Shown here in pieces: positions 34,867 through 43,989 of a stretch of DNA of 64,000 bases. Positions within the stretch are counted from its first letter, which is position 1, and every line of letters begins with the position of its first letter. The DNA is from Spirosoma rigui (GTDB lineage Bacteria; Bacteroidota; Bacteroidia; Cytophagales; Spirosomataceae). The translations under genes and the position numbers were made by a program. The stretch spans positions 992,001-1,056,000 of the forward strand of contig NZ_CP020105.1 in the NCBI RefSeq assembly GCF_002067135.1, given 5' to 3'. Under the pieces are notes generated by a model that had not been told where the DNA came from, ran no database searches, and saw only the letters and a program-made list of their open reading frames with translations.

Positions 34867-34965
34867 CAGAAGTTACGGAGTTAAGCCTACCTATCGGCTT
34901 AGTAGTTAATCCGTGAATATAAAAGTCGCAGTAACTATTGTCAAGCAAATTTGTTCAAAATACCA

Positions 34966-35418
34966 TTAAAATTTCGTTTCACCCCGGTTTGGCAGAACCA
35001 GACGCAGAATTCCGTATGCTAACAGCCCGCTGGGTCCGAGCACGAAACACAGCAGCAGGCAGGGAACGAGCCAGCCGTGATGCACATGCCTCGACTGCCC
35101 ATCGCGCAGCACATAGCTGCCCGCTACCAGATCGAACGACAGGTAATGAATCCAGCCCGCCAGCACGGCCTCTTTGGCACCGGTAAAGAGCGACTGCACG
35201 CCCGCCAGTGTCGAAAACGCCCGAAAATCGATTCCCTGTCCGCTGGTAGTCGGGGGCGCGCTGAACAACCAGTACAGGTACAGGACACCCAGCAGCATGG
35301 GGACAGGCAGCCACTGGGCCAGCAATTGGGTGATGCGCCAGCGCGGGGCCACGATCATCAGAATCCACTGGGGCAGCACCAGCAGATTAGCATACTGGAA
35401 AGCGGTTTCGGGTGTCAT
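34966..35418 (-). CDS. ABA4-like (DUF4281) membrane protein
   Basis: A 150-residue inner-membrane protein with four hydrophobic segments (about residues 8-28, 36-54, 85-105 and 118-140). It shows the ABA4-like pattern: FQYANLLVLPQWILMIVAP at the start, then SLFTGAKEAVLAGWIHYLSF, FDLVAGSYVLRD and GPSGLLAYGILR. Plant ABA4 is needed for neoxanthin formation, but bacterial members have no fixed role. The ATG at 35418 is preferred to a TTG one codon earlier. It is divergent from the photolyase-like gene with under 100 bases between them. This arrangement suggests shared regulation, possibly a light or pigment response, which is inference. Confidence 0.85.
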   Translation of the reverse strand: MTPETAFQYANLLVLPQWILMIVAPRWRITQLLAQWLPVPMLLGVLYLYWLFSAPPTTSGQGIDFRAFSTLAGVQSLFTGAKEAVLAGWIHYLSFDLVAGSYVLRDGQSRHVHHGWLVPCLLLCFVLGPSGLLAYGILRLVLPNRGETKF

Positions 35419-35515
35419 CAAAATTGTCAGTGTAGGGAGCAGTGAAGCTAAACAATTTCTCCTACAAAGGCTTTAATCAGACCTGACCGGTTCCCAACAT
35501 CAGACCGGAATTCCC

Positions 35516-37189
35516 ATGACCAACCGCCCCCGCCTTAACATTCTGTGGTTCAAGCGCGACCTGCGCCTGCGCGATCACGCTCCCCTCCGGGCGGCCATTG
35601 AATCGGGCAAGCCGTTGCTGTTGCTGTACTGTTTTGAACCTTCGGTCATGGCCGATCCCAACTACGACCGGCGTCACTGGCGGTTCGTTCGGGAATGCCT
35701 GGCTGACCTCAACCAGCAGCTTGGTGCCGTTGTACCCTCGTCGGCAGATCGCTCGGGGGTAGACGAGAGGAATAGACAACATGAATGGTTGCCGTTCGAG
35801 TTTGATGATATCCCCCAGCCCGAACCGGAAACGGGACCGGCACAGCTTTGGGTGTTTCACCGGGAGGTGATTGACGTATTGACGATATTGCAGGAGCAGT
35901 TTACCCTCAATGCTATTTTCTCGCACGAAGAAACAGGACTCCGGGTGACCTATGATCGGGACAAGGCCGTTGCGCAGTTTTGCCGCGAACAGGGTATTGG
36001 CTGGCAGGAATTCCAGAGCAACGGCGTAATCCGACGCCTGAAGGACCGCGACGGCTGGGCCGCCAACTGGCAGCAAACTATGCGTGCCCCTCAGCAGCAC
36101 CCGGACCTGGCGCGCTGGTACCCGGCCCGTATTTCAGATCCCTGGTATCAGGCAGCGCGCGGTCCTGACCTGCCCGCTGAGTGGCAAACGCCTGACCCAT
36201 CGTTTCAGCCCGGTGGTGAGCACAACGCCTACCGCTACCTGGCAAGCTTCCTCAACGAACGGATTGCGCTCTATGCGAAGTCCATTTCCAAGCCGCTCGA
36301 CAGTCGGCGGGGGTGCAGCCGGGTTTCGCCCTATATCGCCTGGGGATGCCTGAGCATCCGGCAGGTGTTTCAGGCGCAGCTACAGGCGGCTAAAAATCCC
36401 GTTCTGCCGGGCCTGGGCCGGCAATTTGCGGCCTTTGCCTCCCGACTCCGCTGGCACTGCCACTTCATTCAGAAATTTGAGGGTGAGGACCGGATGGAAT
36501 TCGAGAATGTAAACCGCGCCTTCGATGCCATCGAGAAGAACCACCAGCCCGACCACTACGTTGCCTGGCGCGATGGACGCACTGGCTATCCGCTAGTCGA
36601 CGCCTGTATGCGCTGTTTGGCAGCAACGGGCTATATCAACTTCCGGATGCGGGCTATGCTCACGTCATTTCTGACGCACCACCTGCTCCAGCACTGGCAG
36701 GAAGGCGGCTGGCACCTGGCGCAGCTCTACACCGATTTTGAGCCGGGTATCCACTATGCCCAAATTCAGATGCAGGCGGGCATGACCGGTACCAATACCA
36801 TCCGAATCTACAACCCCGTTAAACAATCGCAGGACCATGACCCGCAGGGTGTGTTCATTAAACAGTGGGTGCCGGAACTAGCCAACTGCCCAACCGCCTA
36901 CATCCACGAGCCGTGGACAATGCCGCCCCTGGAGCAAACCATGTACGGCTTTCACATTGGCGTTGACTACCCCGCTCCCATCGTCGACATTACACTTACC
37001 GCCCGCAACGCCCGCGTGAAACTCCACCAACCGCGCACCACCGAAACGGGCAAAGCGGAACAGGAGCGTATCCTGAAAAAACACGCTATCCCCCACACGG
37101 ATCGGTCGAAAGACGACGGTGGCCCGAAACGGCCCAAAAAATCAGTTACCAAAAAGCCGCCGGTAAAAAAACCAGCGGCTACAAACTAG
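35516..37189 (+). CDS. Photolyase/cryptochrome family flavoprotein, atypical FAD pocket
   Basis: A 557-residue flavoprotein. The N-terminal alpha/beta photolyase domain begins with [16 protein letters not shown]. It contains an extra acidic stretch near residues 75-100. The FAD-binding helical domain starts near 230 and has [13 protein letters not shown] and [14 protein letters not shown]. Where canonical photolyases have the N-N-G-G-W-Q-W segment, this protein has [11 protein letters not shown] (about 412-422). Thus the FAD-N5 Asn and first electron-transfer Trp are apparently replaced. The ending [14 protein letters not shown] and KQWVPEL is normal. A Lys/Pro-rich tail (last 35 residues) may bind nucleic acid. 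It is probably a DNA repair enzyme or light sensor of a divergent bacterial branch. It is divergent from an ABA4-like gene. Confidence 0.88.
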   Translation: MTNRPRLNILWFKRDLRLRDHAPLRAAIESGKPLLLLYCFEPSVMADPNYDRRHWRFVRECLADLNQQLGAVVPSSADRSGVDERNRQHEWLPFEFDDIPQPEPETGPAQLWVFHREVIDVLTILQEQFTLNAIFSHEETGLRVTYDRDKAVAQFCREQGIGWQEFQSNGVIRRLKDRDGWAANWQQTMRAPQQHPDLARWYPARISDPWYQAARGPDLPAEWQTPDPSFQPGGEHNAYRYLASFLNERIALYAKSISKPLDSRRGCSRVSPYIAWGCLSIRQVFQAQLQAAKNPVLPGLGRQFAAFASRLRWHCHFIQKFEGEDRMEFENVNRAFDAIEKNHQPDHYVAWRDGRTGYPLVDACMRCLAATGYINFRMRAMLTSFLTHHLLQHWQEGGWHLAQLYTDFEPGIHYAQIQMQAGMTGTNTIRIYNPVKQSQDHDPQGVFIKQWVPELANCPTAYIHEPWTMPPLEQTMYGFHIGVDYPAPIVDITLTARNARVKLHQPRTTETGKAEQERILKKHAIPHTDRSKDDGGPKRPKKSVTKKPPVKKPAATN

Positions 37190-37209
37190 CGCATCGTCGC
37201 AGCAGCCGT

Positions 37210-38301
37210 TTAGTTCGTCAGCGCAGCAACCGTTTTTTGGTACCGGTTGGTCTGCACGCAGTTTATGAGAAACGAGTTCAGTTTTTGCTGCAGCATGCCG
37301 GACTCTGCCGGGGTGAGGTTGTTGAAGAAGACGACCAGTTCCGACCGGTTACCATCTTTTGTGGTGGCATACAGAGCGTTGGTGAGCACGAAAGCCGTCG
37401 ATCCTCCTTTCATCCCAATATGCTCATACACCTGCTGATTGCCGGGGTTAACCGCAAACGGCCATTCCATGATCTGATCCAGGTAGGATTGAACAGCCGG
37501 CTTGTAATACGTGCGCTTGTTCAGCTTCTGCATGATCGACGCATACTCCCGAACGGTCGACGCCGTCAGCCGGTCTGACCACAGCTTTTGCAGGTCCATA
37601 TCCGGAAAGATGAACTGTTTTTTGAAGGAACCATCCACGTCCTGTTTCAGCTGCTGATGAATGGCCGCTGCCCGGGCGGCATACGCCTTCGCCGACAGGG
37701 CACGAACCTGCTGTAAGGTAACCTGCTTGGCGGTGGTCGAATACAGCACCAGTCCGGATACCATATACATCAGTCGTTCGTGTTTACGGAGCCCCAGCTC
37801 GCGCAGGTTGGCGTTGATCGCATCCAGCCCCAGCCGATCCATCAGGTACTCGGTATTAGCATTGGAACTGTAGCGGATCATGCCTTTAGCCACCTCCAAT
37901 AAGGGAACACTGTCCTTTTTACTGATCCCTTGGGCGGCCAGATTGGCCTTCCACTGCGGATGCGCCCCGCCATCGGTGTTGGTGATGTAGTAGCGGTCAG
38001 TATCGGTCAGGGGGATTACCTCACCGGCGTTAATTTTACCCGCAGCCGCCTGTTTGGCAAACTCAATAGCCACCATCGTTTTAACGGCGCTGGCCAGCGG
38101 AAACAGCTGATCGGGCCGAAGGCTGACCAGCGTAGTGTCGTTGCGAACCAGGAAAATCGCCGACCGCGCGGGATTATCCCGTAGGAACGTCACGACCGGA
38201 TCGTCGGCACCGGTCACCGCCTGGCCAGATACGGTCAGGGTAGAACCGCTTAGCAGTCCACCCAGCACCGTAAGAAAGGAAACAAGTAGCGATACTTTCA
38301 T
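37210..38301 (-). CDS. Class A beta-lactamase-fold serine hydrolase
   Basis: Exported hydrolase of 363 residues with a signal peptide (MKVSLLVSFLTVLGGLLSGS). Penicillin-recognising motifs are present: S71-A-V-K74 (S-x-x-K), S145-S-N147 (S-x-N) and K298-G-G (K-T/S-G position with Gly instead of Thr or Ser). The protein is longer than a typical class A beta-lactamase (about 290), with an insert near 180-240. The variant third motif means that beta-lactam hydrolysis should not be assumed; an esterase or peptidase role is possible. The ATG at 38301 is preferred to a TTG three codons upstream. It is convergent with the photolyase gene, 20 bases apart, with no clear terminator between. Confidence 0.82.
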   Translation of the reverse strand: MKVSLLVSFLTVLGGLLSGSTLTVSGQAVTGADDPVVTFLRDNPARSAIFLVRNDTTLVSLRPDQLFPLASAVKTMVAIEFAKQAAAGKINAGEVIPLTDTDRYYITNTDGGAHPQWKANLAAQGISKKDSVPLLEVAKGMIRYSSNANTEYLMDRLGLDAINANLRELGLRKHERLMYMVSGLVLYSTTAKQVTLQQVRALSAKAYAARAAAIHQQLKQDVDGSFKKQFIFPDMDLQKLWSDRLTASTVREYASIMQKLNKRTYYKPAVQSYLDQIMEWPFAVNPGNQQVYEHIGMKGGSTAFVLTNALYATTKDGNRSELVVFFNNLTPAESGMLQQKLNSFLINCVQTNRYQKTVAALTN

Positions 38302-38420
38302 AGCCCGCAAGATAGCCTAAAACGGGTCAATCATATACGACCGCTTTATTACGCAGCATTGAAACGATTGTCGGGAAAGTAAGCCGAACCGGCCTGAAGG
38401 TGAACGAGACAGCAAACCAA

Positions 38421-39083
38421 CTACAACCCAAGGCCAATATAGACTGAAGCCGATAGGGCGAAGCGGTTGGGATGGCTAATGGCGTAAGCAGGTCCAATGG
38501 TCCAGTCGATATACCCTAACCGACCCAGTCTGCGCTGAATACCGAAACCAAGTCCTACCCAGTTATCGGCATTAAGCGGCTGAACGTCGCCGGTTGGCGT
38601 CATTCGTCTACGACTTAGCACGTACTGACTGGTCTGGAGCGTTAGGTATTGATTGGAGAAATTGTTGGCGCTTTTACCGCTGCGCATACGTCGATTCTGC
38701 GCGTAGTACCAGCGACCTGCCAGCATGCCCCGCATTGTTACTTCATCAAACTGGTTTCCCATATGTACGTAGTGAGTGCGTAGAGAAGCCAGTACAGACA
38801 GTGCCGGAACAACTTTATGTTCAACGCCCAGTTCCGTTTGCAGCCCATAGGCCGGTCCAACGTAGCCCGCGTACCCCAACTGAGGTACGGCACCCAGCTT
38901 AAACAGAGTTTTTTCTTCCACATGCGCCCGGATAAACTTTCGATAGGCCTTCAGAAATCGATGTGTTTGGGTCGGCGGCAGGCCATCCATTTCCTGAGAA
39001 ACCTCTATTGTTACGGAGTCAGGTTGCTGGGCCTGAACGCACGACCCGAAGCAAACGATGGTGATGAACAGAAGCAGCTTCAT
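38421..39083 (-). CDS. Exported protein of unknown function, paralogue A of a tandem pair
   Basis: A 220-residue exported protein (signal peptide MKLLLFITIVCFGSCVQAQ; ATG at 39083 chosen over one eight codons upstream). It shares several segments with the next upstream gene: the HVEEKTLFKLG stretch near residue 50, RRMRSGKSANNFSNQYLTLQ near residue 130, and QRRLGRLGYIDWTIGP near residue 185. The C-terminus ends in a barrel-like strand (ASVYIGLGL). It is therefore probably a small outer-membrane barrel. It is the last gene of a seven-gene unit led by an ECF sigma factor. I do not recognise the family. The signal peptide contains a Cys (FGSC) that could act as a lipobox, which leaves lipoprotein status open. 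Confidence 0.65.
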   Translation of the reverse strand: MKLLLFITIVCFGSCVQAQQPDSVTIEVSQEMDGLPPTQTHRFLKAYRKFIRAHVEEKTLFKLGAVPQLGYAGYVGPAYGLQTELGVEHKVVPALSVLASLRTHYVHMGNQFDEVTMRGMLAGRWYYAQNRRMRSGKSANNFSNQYLTLQTSQYVLSRRRMTPTGDVQPLNADNWVGLGFGIQRRLGRLGYIDWTIGPAYAISHPNRFALSASVYIGLGL

Positions 39084-39123
39084 AAGCGGAAACGATTGAC
39101 GACACATGAAAAAGTAAGTGGCC

Positions 39124-39891
39124 CTACCAGCCCAGGCCGATCATGGCATTCAGCTGTAGCGATAGCTGATAGTTGGCACCTCCTCTGTAGAGCAGTTCGG
39201 GGCCGGCGTTGATATCGATGTAGCCCAACCCTCCGATCCGGCGTTGCACACCATACTGCATCGCGACCCGGAATATACTGTTCCCCAATAATCCGGTGTT
39301 TCTTTTTATACCAACGACACCTCCATCAACCCAGTTAAAAAGCTGCTCTTTTCTGTATTGCTTCAAAGCTTGTGAAGTGGTGAACCCGACATAGTTTCCA
39401 CTAAAATTGTTTGCTGACATTCCGCGTCTCATTCGGCTTGCCATACTGTGGTAGTACCGAAAGCCTCCTTTCCACTCCACGTCAAGTATAGTTAGCTGTA
39501 CAACCGTACGTACTAATGAAGGGTCCAGTCCCGTGGGAAGATCGTATGTCGGCAGGCGGTAATCGGTATAGCGCCAGTAGCCGTTTATACCAGCGAGAAA
39601 GGAGAAGGAAGGGCTGAGTTTTCGTTCGATAGCCACCTCGGCATTCATTCCTACCCGGTGTTTCAGTGCTTCAAATTGATCGTCAACTCCACGACCCATA
39701 CCCGGCCAGATACCCACTTTAATGAGGGTCTTCTCTTCAACATTAGCCCGGGTTATATACCGAATAAATCGCTTCACTTCGTTTTTCGAGATCGATGCAT
39801 CTTCCGTTTGGTACTCCGTCCGGACCGAATCGGATTGGGCCTGTGCCGTCATGGAAAGCATCAGTATGATAGAGGTATAGAGGTAACGCAT
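39124..39891 (-). CDS. Exported protein of unknown function, paralogue B of a tandem pair
   Basis: A 255-residue exported protein (signal peptide MRYLYTSIILMLSMTAQA). Its NVEEKTLIKVG, SRMRRGMSANNFSGNYVGF and QRRIGGLGYIDINAGP segments match paralogue A at the same relative places. It also has a Gly/aromatic strand pattern ending in QLNAMIGLGW, which suggests an outer-membrane barrel. It lies 13 bases after the preceding barrel gene and 40 bases before paralogue A on the same strand. The pair probably arose by duplication and then diverged, since identity outside the shared blocks is low. Function is unknown. Confidence 0.65.
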   Translation of the reverse strand: MRYLYTSIILMLSMTAQAQSDSVRTEYQTEDASISKNEVKRFIRYITRANVEEKTLIKVGIWPGMGRGVDDQFEALKHRVGMNAEVAIERKLSPSFSFLAGINGYWRYTDYRLPTYDLPTGLDPSLVRTVVQLTILDVEWKGGFRYYHSMASRMRRGMSANNFSGNYVGFTTSQALKQYRKEQLFNWVDGGVVGIKRNTGLLGNSIFRVAMQYGVQRRIGGLGYIDINAGPELLYRGGANYQLSLQLNAMIGLGW

Positions 39892-39904
39892 ATGAAACGT
39901 TGGT

Positions 39905-41083
39905 TTAGCGTTTGTTCAGGATGGCATAGTGCAGACCTAGCTGAAAGCCGTGCAGGCCACCGTAGGGCCTATTTGACAGCCGGAGGAGATCCCGCTGATA
40001 ACGCACGTCGATGGCAAGTCGCGTAGTAATGTAATGATCGACCCCGAGCATGAAACCACTGACAGTGTGCGACGCAATGGGAACAGGCTCCCCGTCGCTC
40101 TCAGCGCGGCCGCTCAGTAGAAACGCCAGATAGGGTCCACCATACAGATGCCAATGGTACGCCACTTCATTTCGAAACAACAGCGGTAGTTCGAGGTAGG
40201 CGAGGTTGCCGAACTCCGGTACGTAGCGATTACTACCCTGCCGGATCTCGATGCTTTTGTAGCCGCGCTGGGCGTAGTTGATTTCGCCCCGCAACTGCCA
40301 GGTGAGCGACAGCGGTATCTCCGCCCATATCCCGCCTACCCCATGCCACCCATACACACTCGCTACCGACCGGCCATTGGCAGACGACAGGTTTGCCGCC
40401 AGCCGGACACCCGCCCGTACATCGGAACGATCGATGGCTTTCAGGCCCAGCGAATCAGCGCCGAGGTTAAATCGATACGTTGTTCGCAGGCCAGCCGTTG
40501 TGATGGGCTGACCGCCCCCCCCGAAATAAGCGCTGCCCTGGATTCCCACCGCCCAGTGGCCGGAAAGCCGGTAATCGTAACTGGCCCCGGCAACCGGGGC
40601 TGCCCGCTGGGTACTCGTCTGGCCCAGGGCCACCCGGTAATCAGACCCGCCAGGTTGGTAATAAATAATGCTATCGATCCGGGATGCCTGACTTCTATAT
40701 GCCGATACGCCTACCCGCACAGCGAGCTGGTGGCGCCGGGTAAGTACGGGCAGAAATACGACTGACAAGTCAGTCATGCGATCGGTGCGGGTATAGAATT
40801 GATTTAGCTGGCCCGGATCAGGTCGACCGTATGGGTTTTGGGACGCCTTACTGCGAATAGGGTCCAGATTTGACGAGCCGCCCCAGGTTACCCCAGCCGA
40901 TACACCGAAGCGGGGCCGGATATAAGCAGTCAATTGCTGGCGAACGGCCCAACCGGTACGGCTCACGTCGGGAATAGACATCAAACCGGCCCCTGCTTCG
41001 GCGTCAAATCGGTACGGTGTCTGCGCCAGCATGTCGAAGCCGGTGACGACCGTTAGAAAGAACAGAAAAGTAAATCGTTTCAT
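39905..41083 (-). CDS. Outer-membrane beta-barrel protein (PorT-like)
   Basis: A 392-residue exported protein with a signal peptide (MKRFTFLFFLTVVTGFDMLA, then Q). Many amphipathic strands follow, for example RPRFGVSAGVTWGGSSNLDP and LTWQLRGEINYAQRGYKSIE. The C-terminal half resembles PorT-like outer-membrane barrels: YLELPLLFRNEVAYHWHLYG, GPYLAFLLSGRAE, GVDHYITTRLAIDVRYQRDL. It sits in the ECF sigma operon, 39 bases after the preceding barrel gene and 13 before the paralogue pair. The partner or substrate is unknown, and no secretion-system role is shown by the neighbours. Confidence 0.7.
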   Translation of the reverse strand: MKRFTFLFFLTVVTGFDMLAQTPYRFDAEAGAGLMSIPDVSRTGWAVRQQLTAYIRPRFGVSAGVTWGGSSNLDPIRSKASQNPYGRPDPGQLNQFYTRTDRMTDLSVVFLPVLTRRHQLAVRVGVSAYRSQASRIDSIIYYQPGGSDYRVALGQTSTQRAAPVAGASYDYRLSGHWAVGIQGSAYFGGGGQPITTAGLRTTYRFNLGADSLGLKAIDRSDVRAGVRLAANLSSANGRSVASVYGWHGVGGIWAEIPLSLTWQLRGEINYAQRGYKSIEIRQGSNRYVPEFGNLAYLELPLLFRNEVAYHWHLYGGPYLAFLLSGRAESDGEPVPIASHTVSGFMLGVDHYITTRLAIDVRYQRDLLRLSNRPYGGLHGFQLGLHYAILNKR

Positions 41084-41122
41084 GCGCTATAGTCGCTTGG
41101 ACAGTGTTTTCGGGGGCAATAC

Positions 41123-42409
41123 TTAAAATCGATAACCGGCCTGTACGCCGAAATAGGCATTGTCGGGCGTTACCCGCAGCCAGGGACCCAGAATGACGCG
41201 ATCAGTAGCTGCGCAGTTGTAATCGAGTGTTGCCTGAACCGTTGCCGATAGCTTCCTGACTACTGCTTCCGTAGTCAGGTTAACCGTTTGGACCAACTGG
41301 CCATTTAAGGTCTGCTGACTACCCGAATAAGGCCTGAACCCGGCGGTGTACGTCAGTACAGGCCCCACTGATATCCCGATTGTATGACGACGACTGTAGA
41401 GGGGCAGCACGCGCAGGCCTGTTACCAGTTGAGTCTGGGTAAACTGTTTGGGCAGGAAGCCACTGTCGAACGTTTCGTAGGCCCGCATCAGGTTCAGACC
41501 AGCCGTAAATCCGGTCCGGCGCGTCAGGTACCGGGTATACCGGTTTTCGTAGACGAATGTGCTGCCAATATCTTCCGCCAGCCATCCGCCCGATGCGTGA
41601 AACTCGTTTCGGTAGAACGGAATATCGCGCTGTATTCGCTCGTATGCCCGGTTCCGGCGGGGCGCCAGCAGATGGCTTTTCAGCGGAAACAGCCGGTAGC
41701 CGACACTCATGGACATAAACCCGTAGTGTTGCTGAATTGCGTACGTCTGATTCTGATACGGCACCCCGTCGAATACCGGGTTCAGCGCCGAAGCATACGT
41801 CAGGTCGACGGTTAGCCCGCCAATGTCGATGCCTATCCCCCCCTGCATTTCCAGGTTGTTGCGGCTGAAACGGCGGGATACGGTTTCCATTATGGTATAT
41901 CTTTCCACAAGACGCTGGTACCGCTCCTGCTCTGCCGGATACTGACTGATGTAAGCCTCTGCGTCACGGATGACCCAACTGTGATTTCCGGTTTGCCACT
42001 TGTTGCGCACGCCCGCCAGCCCCACATGCAGGCGCAGCCACGGCAGCGGCTTCAGACCAGCCAGCAACCGGGCGTCGGTTCGCCGGGCACGGGGATAAAA
42101 GGGAGCGCCCCCACCCTCCCCTTCTACACTGACATTAGCCAGTGAATAGGTACCCCGCCCCAGTTCGGTCTGGGCGTACCAGCGCGGCTGGTCATACCGG
42201 GCAAACACGCCAATCGAGGCCCCCACGGCGTCGCCGTAGTCATTGGTGCTGACGGTTGTGGCACCAATCTTCACCTGGTCTCCGGTGGTCCGGTTGCTGC
42301 TGAGACCCAGGTTCACTGTAGGGCCAAACGACCATTCCTGTGCCCGGACGGCACTAGTGACCAGTAACAGCACAACGAGGGTGCTCAGCGAACGTAGTGG
42401 TTGGTTCAT
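41123..42409 (-). CDS. Outer-membrane beta-barrel protein
   Basis: A 428-residue exported protein with a signal peptide (LRSLSTLVVLLLVTSAVRAQ). The remainder is dense in alternating strands with Gly and aromatic residues (GASIGVFARYDQPRWYAQTE, LSATVQATLDYNCAATDRVI) and ends in a terminal strand DNAYFGVQAGYRF, as expected for an outer-membrane barrel. I do not recognise a specific family. It follows the DUF4097-like gene by 15 bases and precedes the next barrel gene by 39 bases, all on the minus strand, inside the ECF sigma operon. Confidence 0.65.
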   Translation of the reverse strand: MNQPLRSLSTLVVLLLVTSAVRAQEWSFGPTVNLGLSSNRTTGDQVKIGATTVSTNDYGDAVGASIGVFARYDQPRWYAQTELGRGTYSLANVSVEGEGGGAPFYPRARRTDARLLAGLKPLPWLRLHVGLAGVRNKWQTGNHSWVIRDAEAYISQYPAEQERYQRLVERYTIMETVSRRFSRNNLEMQGGIGIDIGGLTVDLTYASALNPVFDGVPYQNQTYAIQQHYGFMSMSVGYRLFPLKSHLLAPRRNRAYERIQRDIPFYRNEFHASGGWLAEDIGSTFVYENRYTRYLTRRTGFTAGLNLMRAYETFDSGFLPKQFTQTQLVTGLRVLPLYSRRHTIGISVGPVLTYTAGFRPYSGSQQTLNGQLVQTVNLTTEAVVRKLSATVQATLDYNCAATDRVILGPWLRVTPDNAYFGVQAGYRF

Positions 42410-42424
42410 AACGCGTAAGCAGGT

Positions 42425-43375
42425 TTAGCGATCAACAAGGGGTTTCTCGCCCTGAATGACGACAGGGCTGTAACTGGTTTGAATCTGGATCTCGGGCTTT
42501 CGGGCACCGGGGGGCTGGTAGGTAAAGGTTTGCTTGCTCCCGTAGCGGCCCAGCTCCCCCACTACCGATTCTGGCACGCGGATATCGGCGAAGGTGGTGA
42601 TGACATCGTACCGAAAATCGGCCAGCCGACGGGGAGCAAACAGGATCTCGGTACGGGCAGCTTCAATATGCAGCGCATTCAGCGTAGCCACGTTGGGCAC
42701 AACCGTTAGCTTACCATAACGACTCTGAATACGACTCGACCCACCCAGATCACGCAGGCTTATATCCGCTTTTTCAGCCTTGCAAACCAGCACGGCATTG
42801 ACATTACGGCCTTCAATATCGCCATAGTCCGACGTAATGGTCAGCTTACCGCTTATATCGTCCAGCGACAGCCGACCGAACTCAAACCGCAGCGTCACGT
42901 CGCCCGACAGGTCACTGAGTCGTACGTCACCAAACGAGTTCGTGAGCTGGACAAGGGCTTTAGCCGGTAAGTTAACATCGTAAACGGCCTTCAGCTGGCT
43001 CTGGATTTCACCCGCCCGCTGCGGAATAACTACCCGGTTCGATAGCGTCAGGTCGTTGCCGCTGGCCTGCATTGTATACTGGTGATAAGCCACTTCACGC
43101 TCGGCGATGGCCTTGTCGGGGTGCTTGGCCACGAGTCGCAGCCGGATGGAAACCGTGGGGCGGTTCCAGCCTTTCAGCGTTACATCGGCCTTCTGGGCAG
43201 TTAGCCGGATACGCTGCCCATCAACGTAGGCAAATTCCTTGTCTACCACTTTCGTAACCACCTGTACCGGGGTTTGCCCGCAGACGCTGGTAACCAGCAA
43301 CGCCATAAGCAGCGTTAGTTGGCACCGGCCCAGCCCGCCCGCGAGTTGCTTCGATCCCCAAAAAAACGTGTTCAT
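42425..43375 (-). CDS. Exported DUF4097-like beta-repeat protein
   Basis: A 316-residue exported protein. A long basic N-terminus is followed by a signal segment (LTLLMALLVTSVCGQ). The mature part consists of short repeated beta-strands typical of DUF4097-like putative adhesins, with a right-handed helix look: LTNSFGDVRLSDLSGDVTLR, FGRLSLDDISGKLTITSDYG, IQSRYGKLTVVPNVATLNAL. Genes of this type often lie beside ECF sigma/anti-sigma pairs in Bacteroidota. The start ATG overlaps the end of the anti-sigma gene by 4 bases, so expression is coupled. Its location is probably periplasm or cell surface; function is unknown. Confidence 0.75.
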   Translation of the reverse strand: MNTFFWGSKQLAGGLGRCQLTLLMALLVTSVCGQTPVQVVTKVVDKEFAYVDGQRIRLTAQKADVTLKGWNRPTVSIRLRLVAKHPDKAIAEREVAYHQYTMQASGNDLTLSNRVVIPQRAGEIQSQLKAVYDVNLPAKALVQLTNSFGDVRLSDLSGDVTLRFEFGRLSLDDISGKLTITSDYGDIEGRNVNAVLVCKAEKADISLRDLGGSSRIQSRYGKLTVVPNVATLNALHIEAARTEILFAPRRLADFRYDVITTFADIRVPESVVGELGRYGSKQTFTYQPPGARKPEIQIQTSYSPVVIQGEKPLVDR

Positions 43376-43989
43376 GAGCGCAGAAGGGTGATAAGTTCTT
43401 TCGTCACTTCAGCCCGCTGATTTTCAACCCTGACCTGCGCCCGCACCAGCGCCGGATCGTCACCAACCGTTTGCCGTTCGGCCTCCAGCCGGTGTTGCTC
43501 GGTCGTCAGCTCAGTAAGTTGATTACGTAGTTCGTGCACTTCGGGGCGCTGGCAGGCCAGTGTCTGTCGGGCACACTGCCGACGAATGAACGCTTCGGCG
43601 CGCTGGCTGGCCTCATCCGCTGACTCAACAGATGGGGAAGGCGCGGGCCACGAATCGCTCATCTCTACGGTGTATTCGATGCGTTCGTGGCTGGCCGCAG
43701 CTGACTGCCAGAACAGCCAAGTACCAATTAGCACAACCACGGCGGCAGCTGCCAGGCCAGCCCAGAGCGGACGAACGACCCACGTAGCGCGGACTTCAGT
43801 TTGTTTTTGGTCGACAGCGCTCAGATTAAAATCGGCGGTATGATCCCACAAGTCGGCCTTGGGTTCATACTGAGGTAGTTCCGTTATGGCCCGAGCCAGC
43901 ACCTCGTCGCTGGCGAGTTCAGCTTCGATCCGGGCCCAGAGATCGGGATGCGGATCGTGTTCGGGTAGTTTATCAATTAAGTCGTTCAT
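43372..43989 (-). CDS. Membrane-bound anti-sigma factor candidate
   Basis: A 205-residue single-span membrane protein encoded just after an ECF sigma factor (4-base ATGA overlap). The cytoplasmic N-terminus (about 1-72) holds two copies of an LPxxxPxxDLW motif: LPEHDPHPDLW at 8-18 and LPQYEPKADLW near 38-48. A membrane helix lies near 76-94 (WAGLAAAAVVVLIGTWLFW). The outer part ends in a coiled coil (about 150-203, ELRNQLTELTTEQHRLEAER). No zinc-binding motif is present. Position, topology and coupling support an anti-sigma role; sequence family is not one I can name with certainty. The coiled coil outside the membrane might receive the envelope signal. Confidence 0.75.
   Translation of the reverse strand: MNDLIDKLPEHDPHPDLWARIEAELASDEVLARAITELPQYEPKADLWDHTADFNLSAVDQKQTEVRATWVVRPLWAGLAAAAVVVLIGTWLFWQSAAASHERIEYTVEMSDSWPAPSPSVESADEASQRAEAFIRRQCARQTLACQRPEVHELRNQLTELTTEQHRLEAERQTVGDDPALVRAQVRVENQRAEVTKELITLLRS

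Noticed and set aside
37155-37180. Imperfect hairpin with an A-rich loop at the end of the photolyase-like gene
   Set aside because: It lies in the Lys/Pro-coding tail, has a mismatch and no T tract, and is explained by codon repetition.
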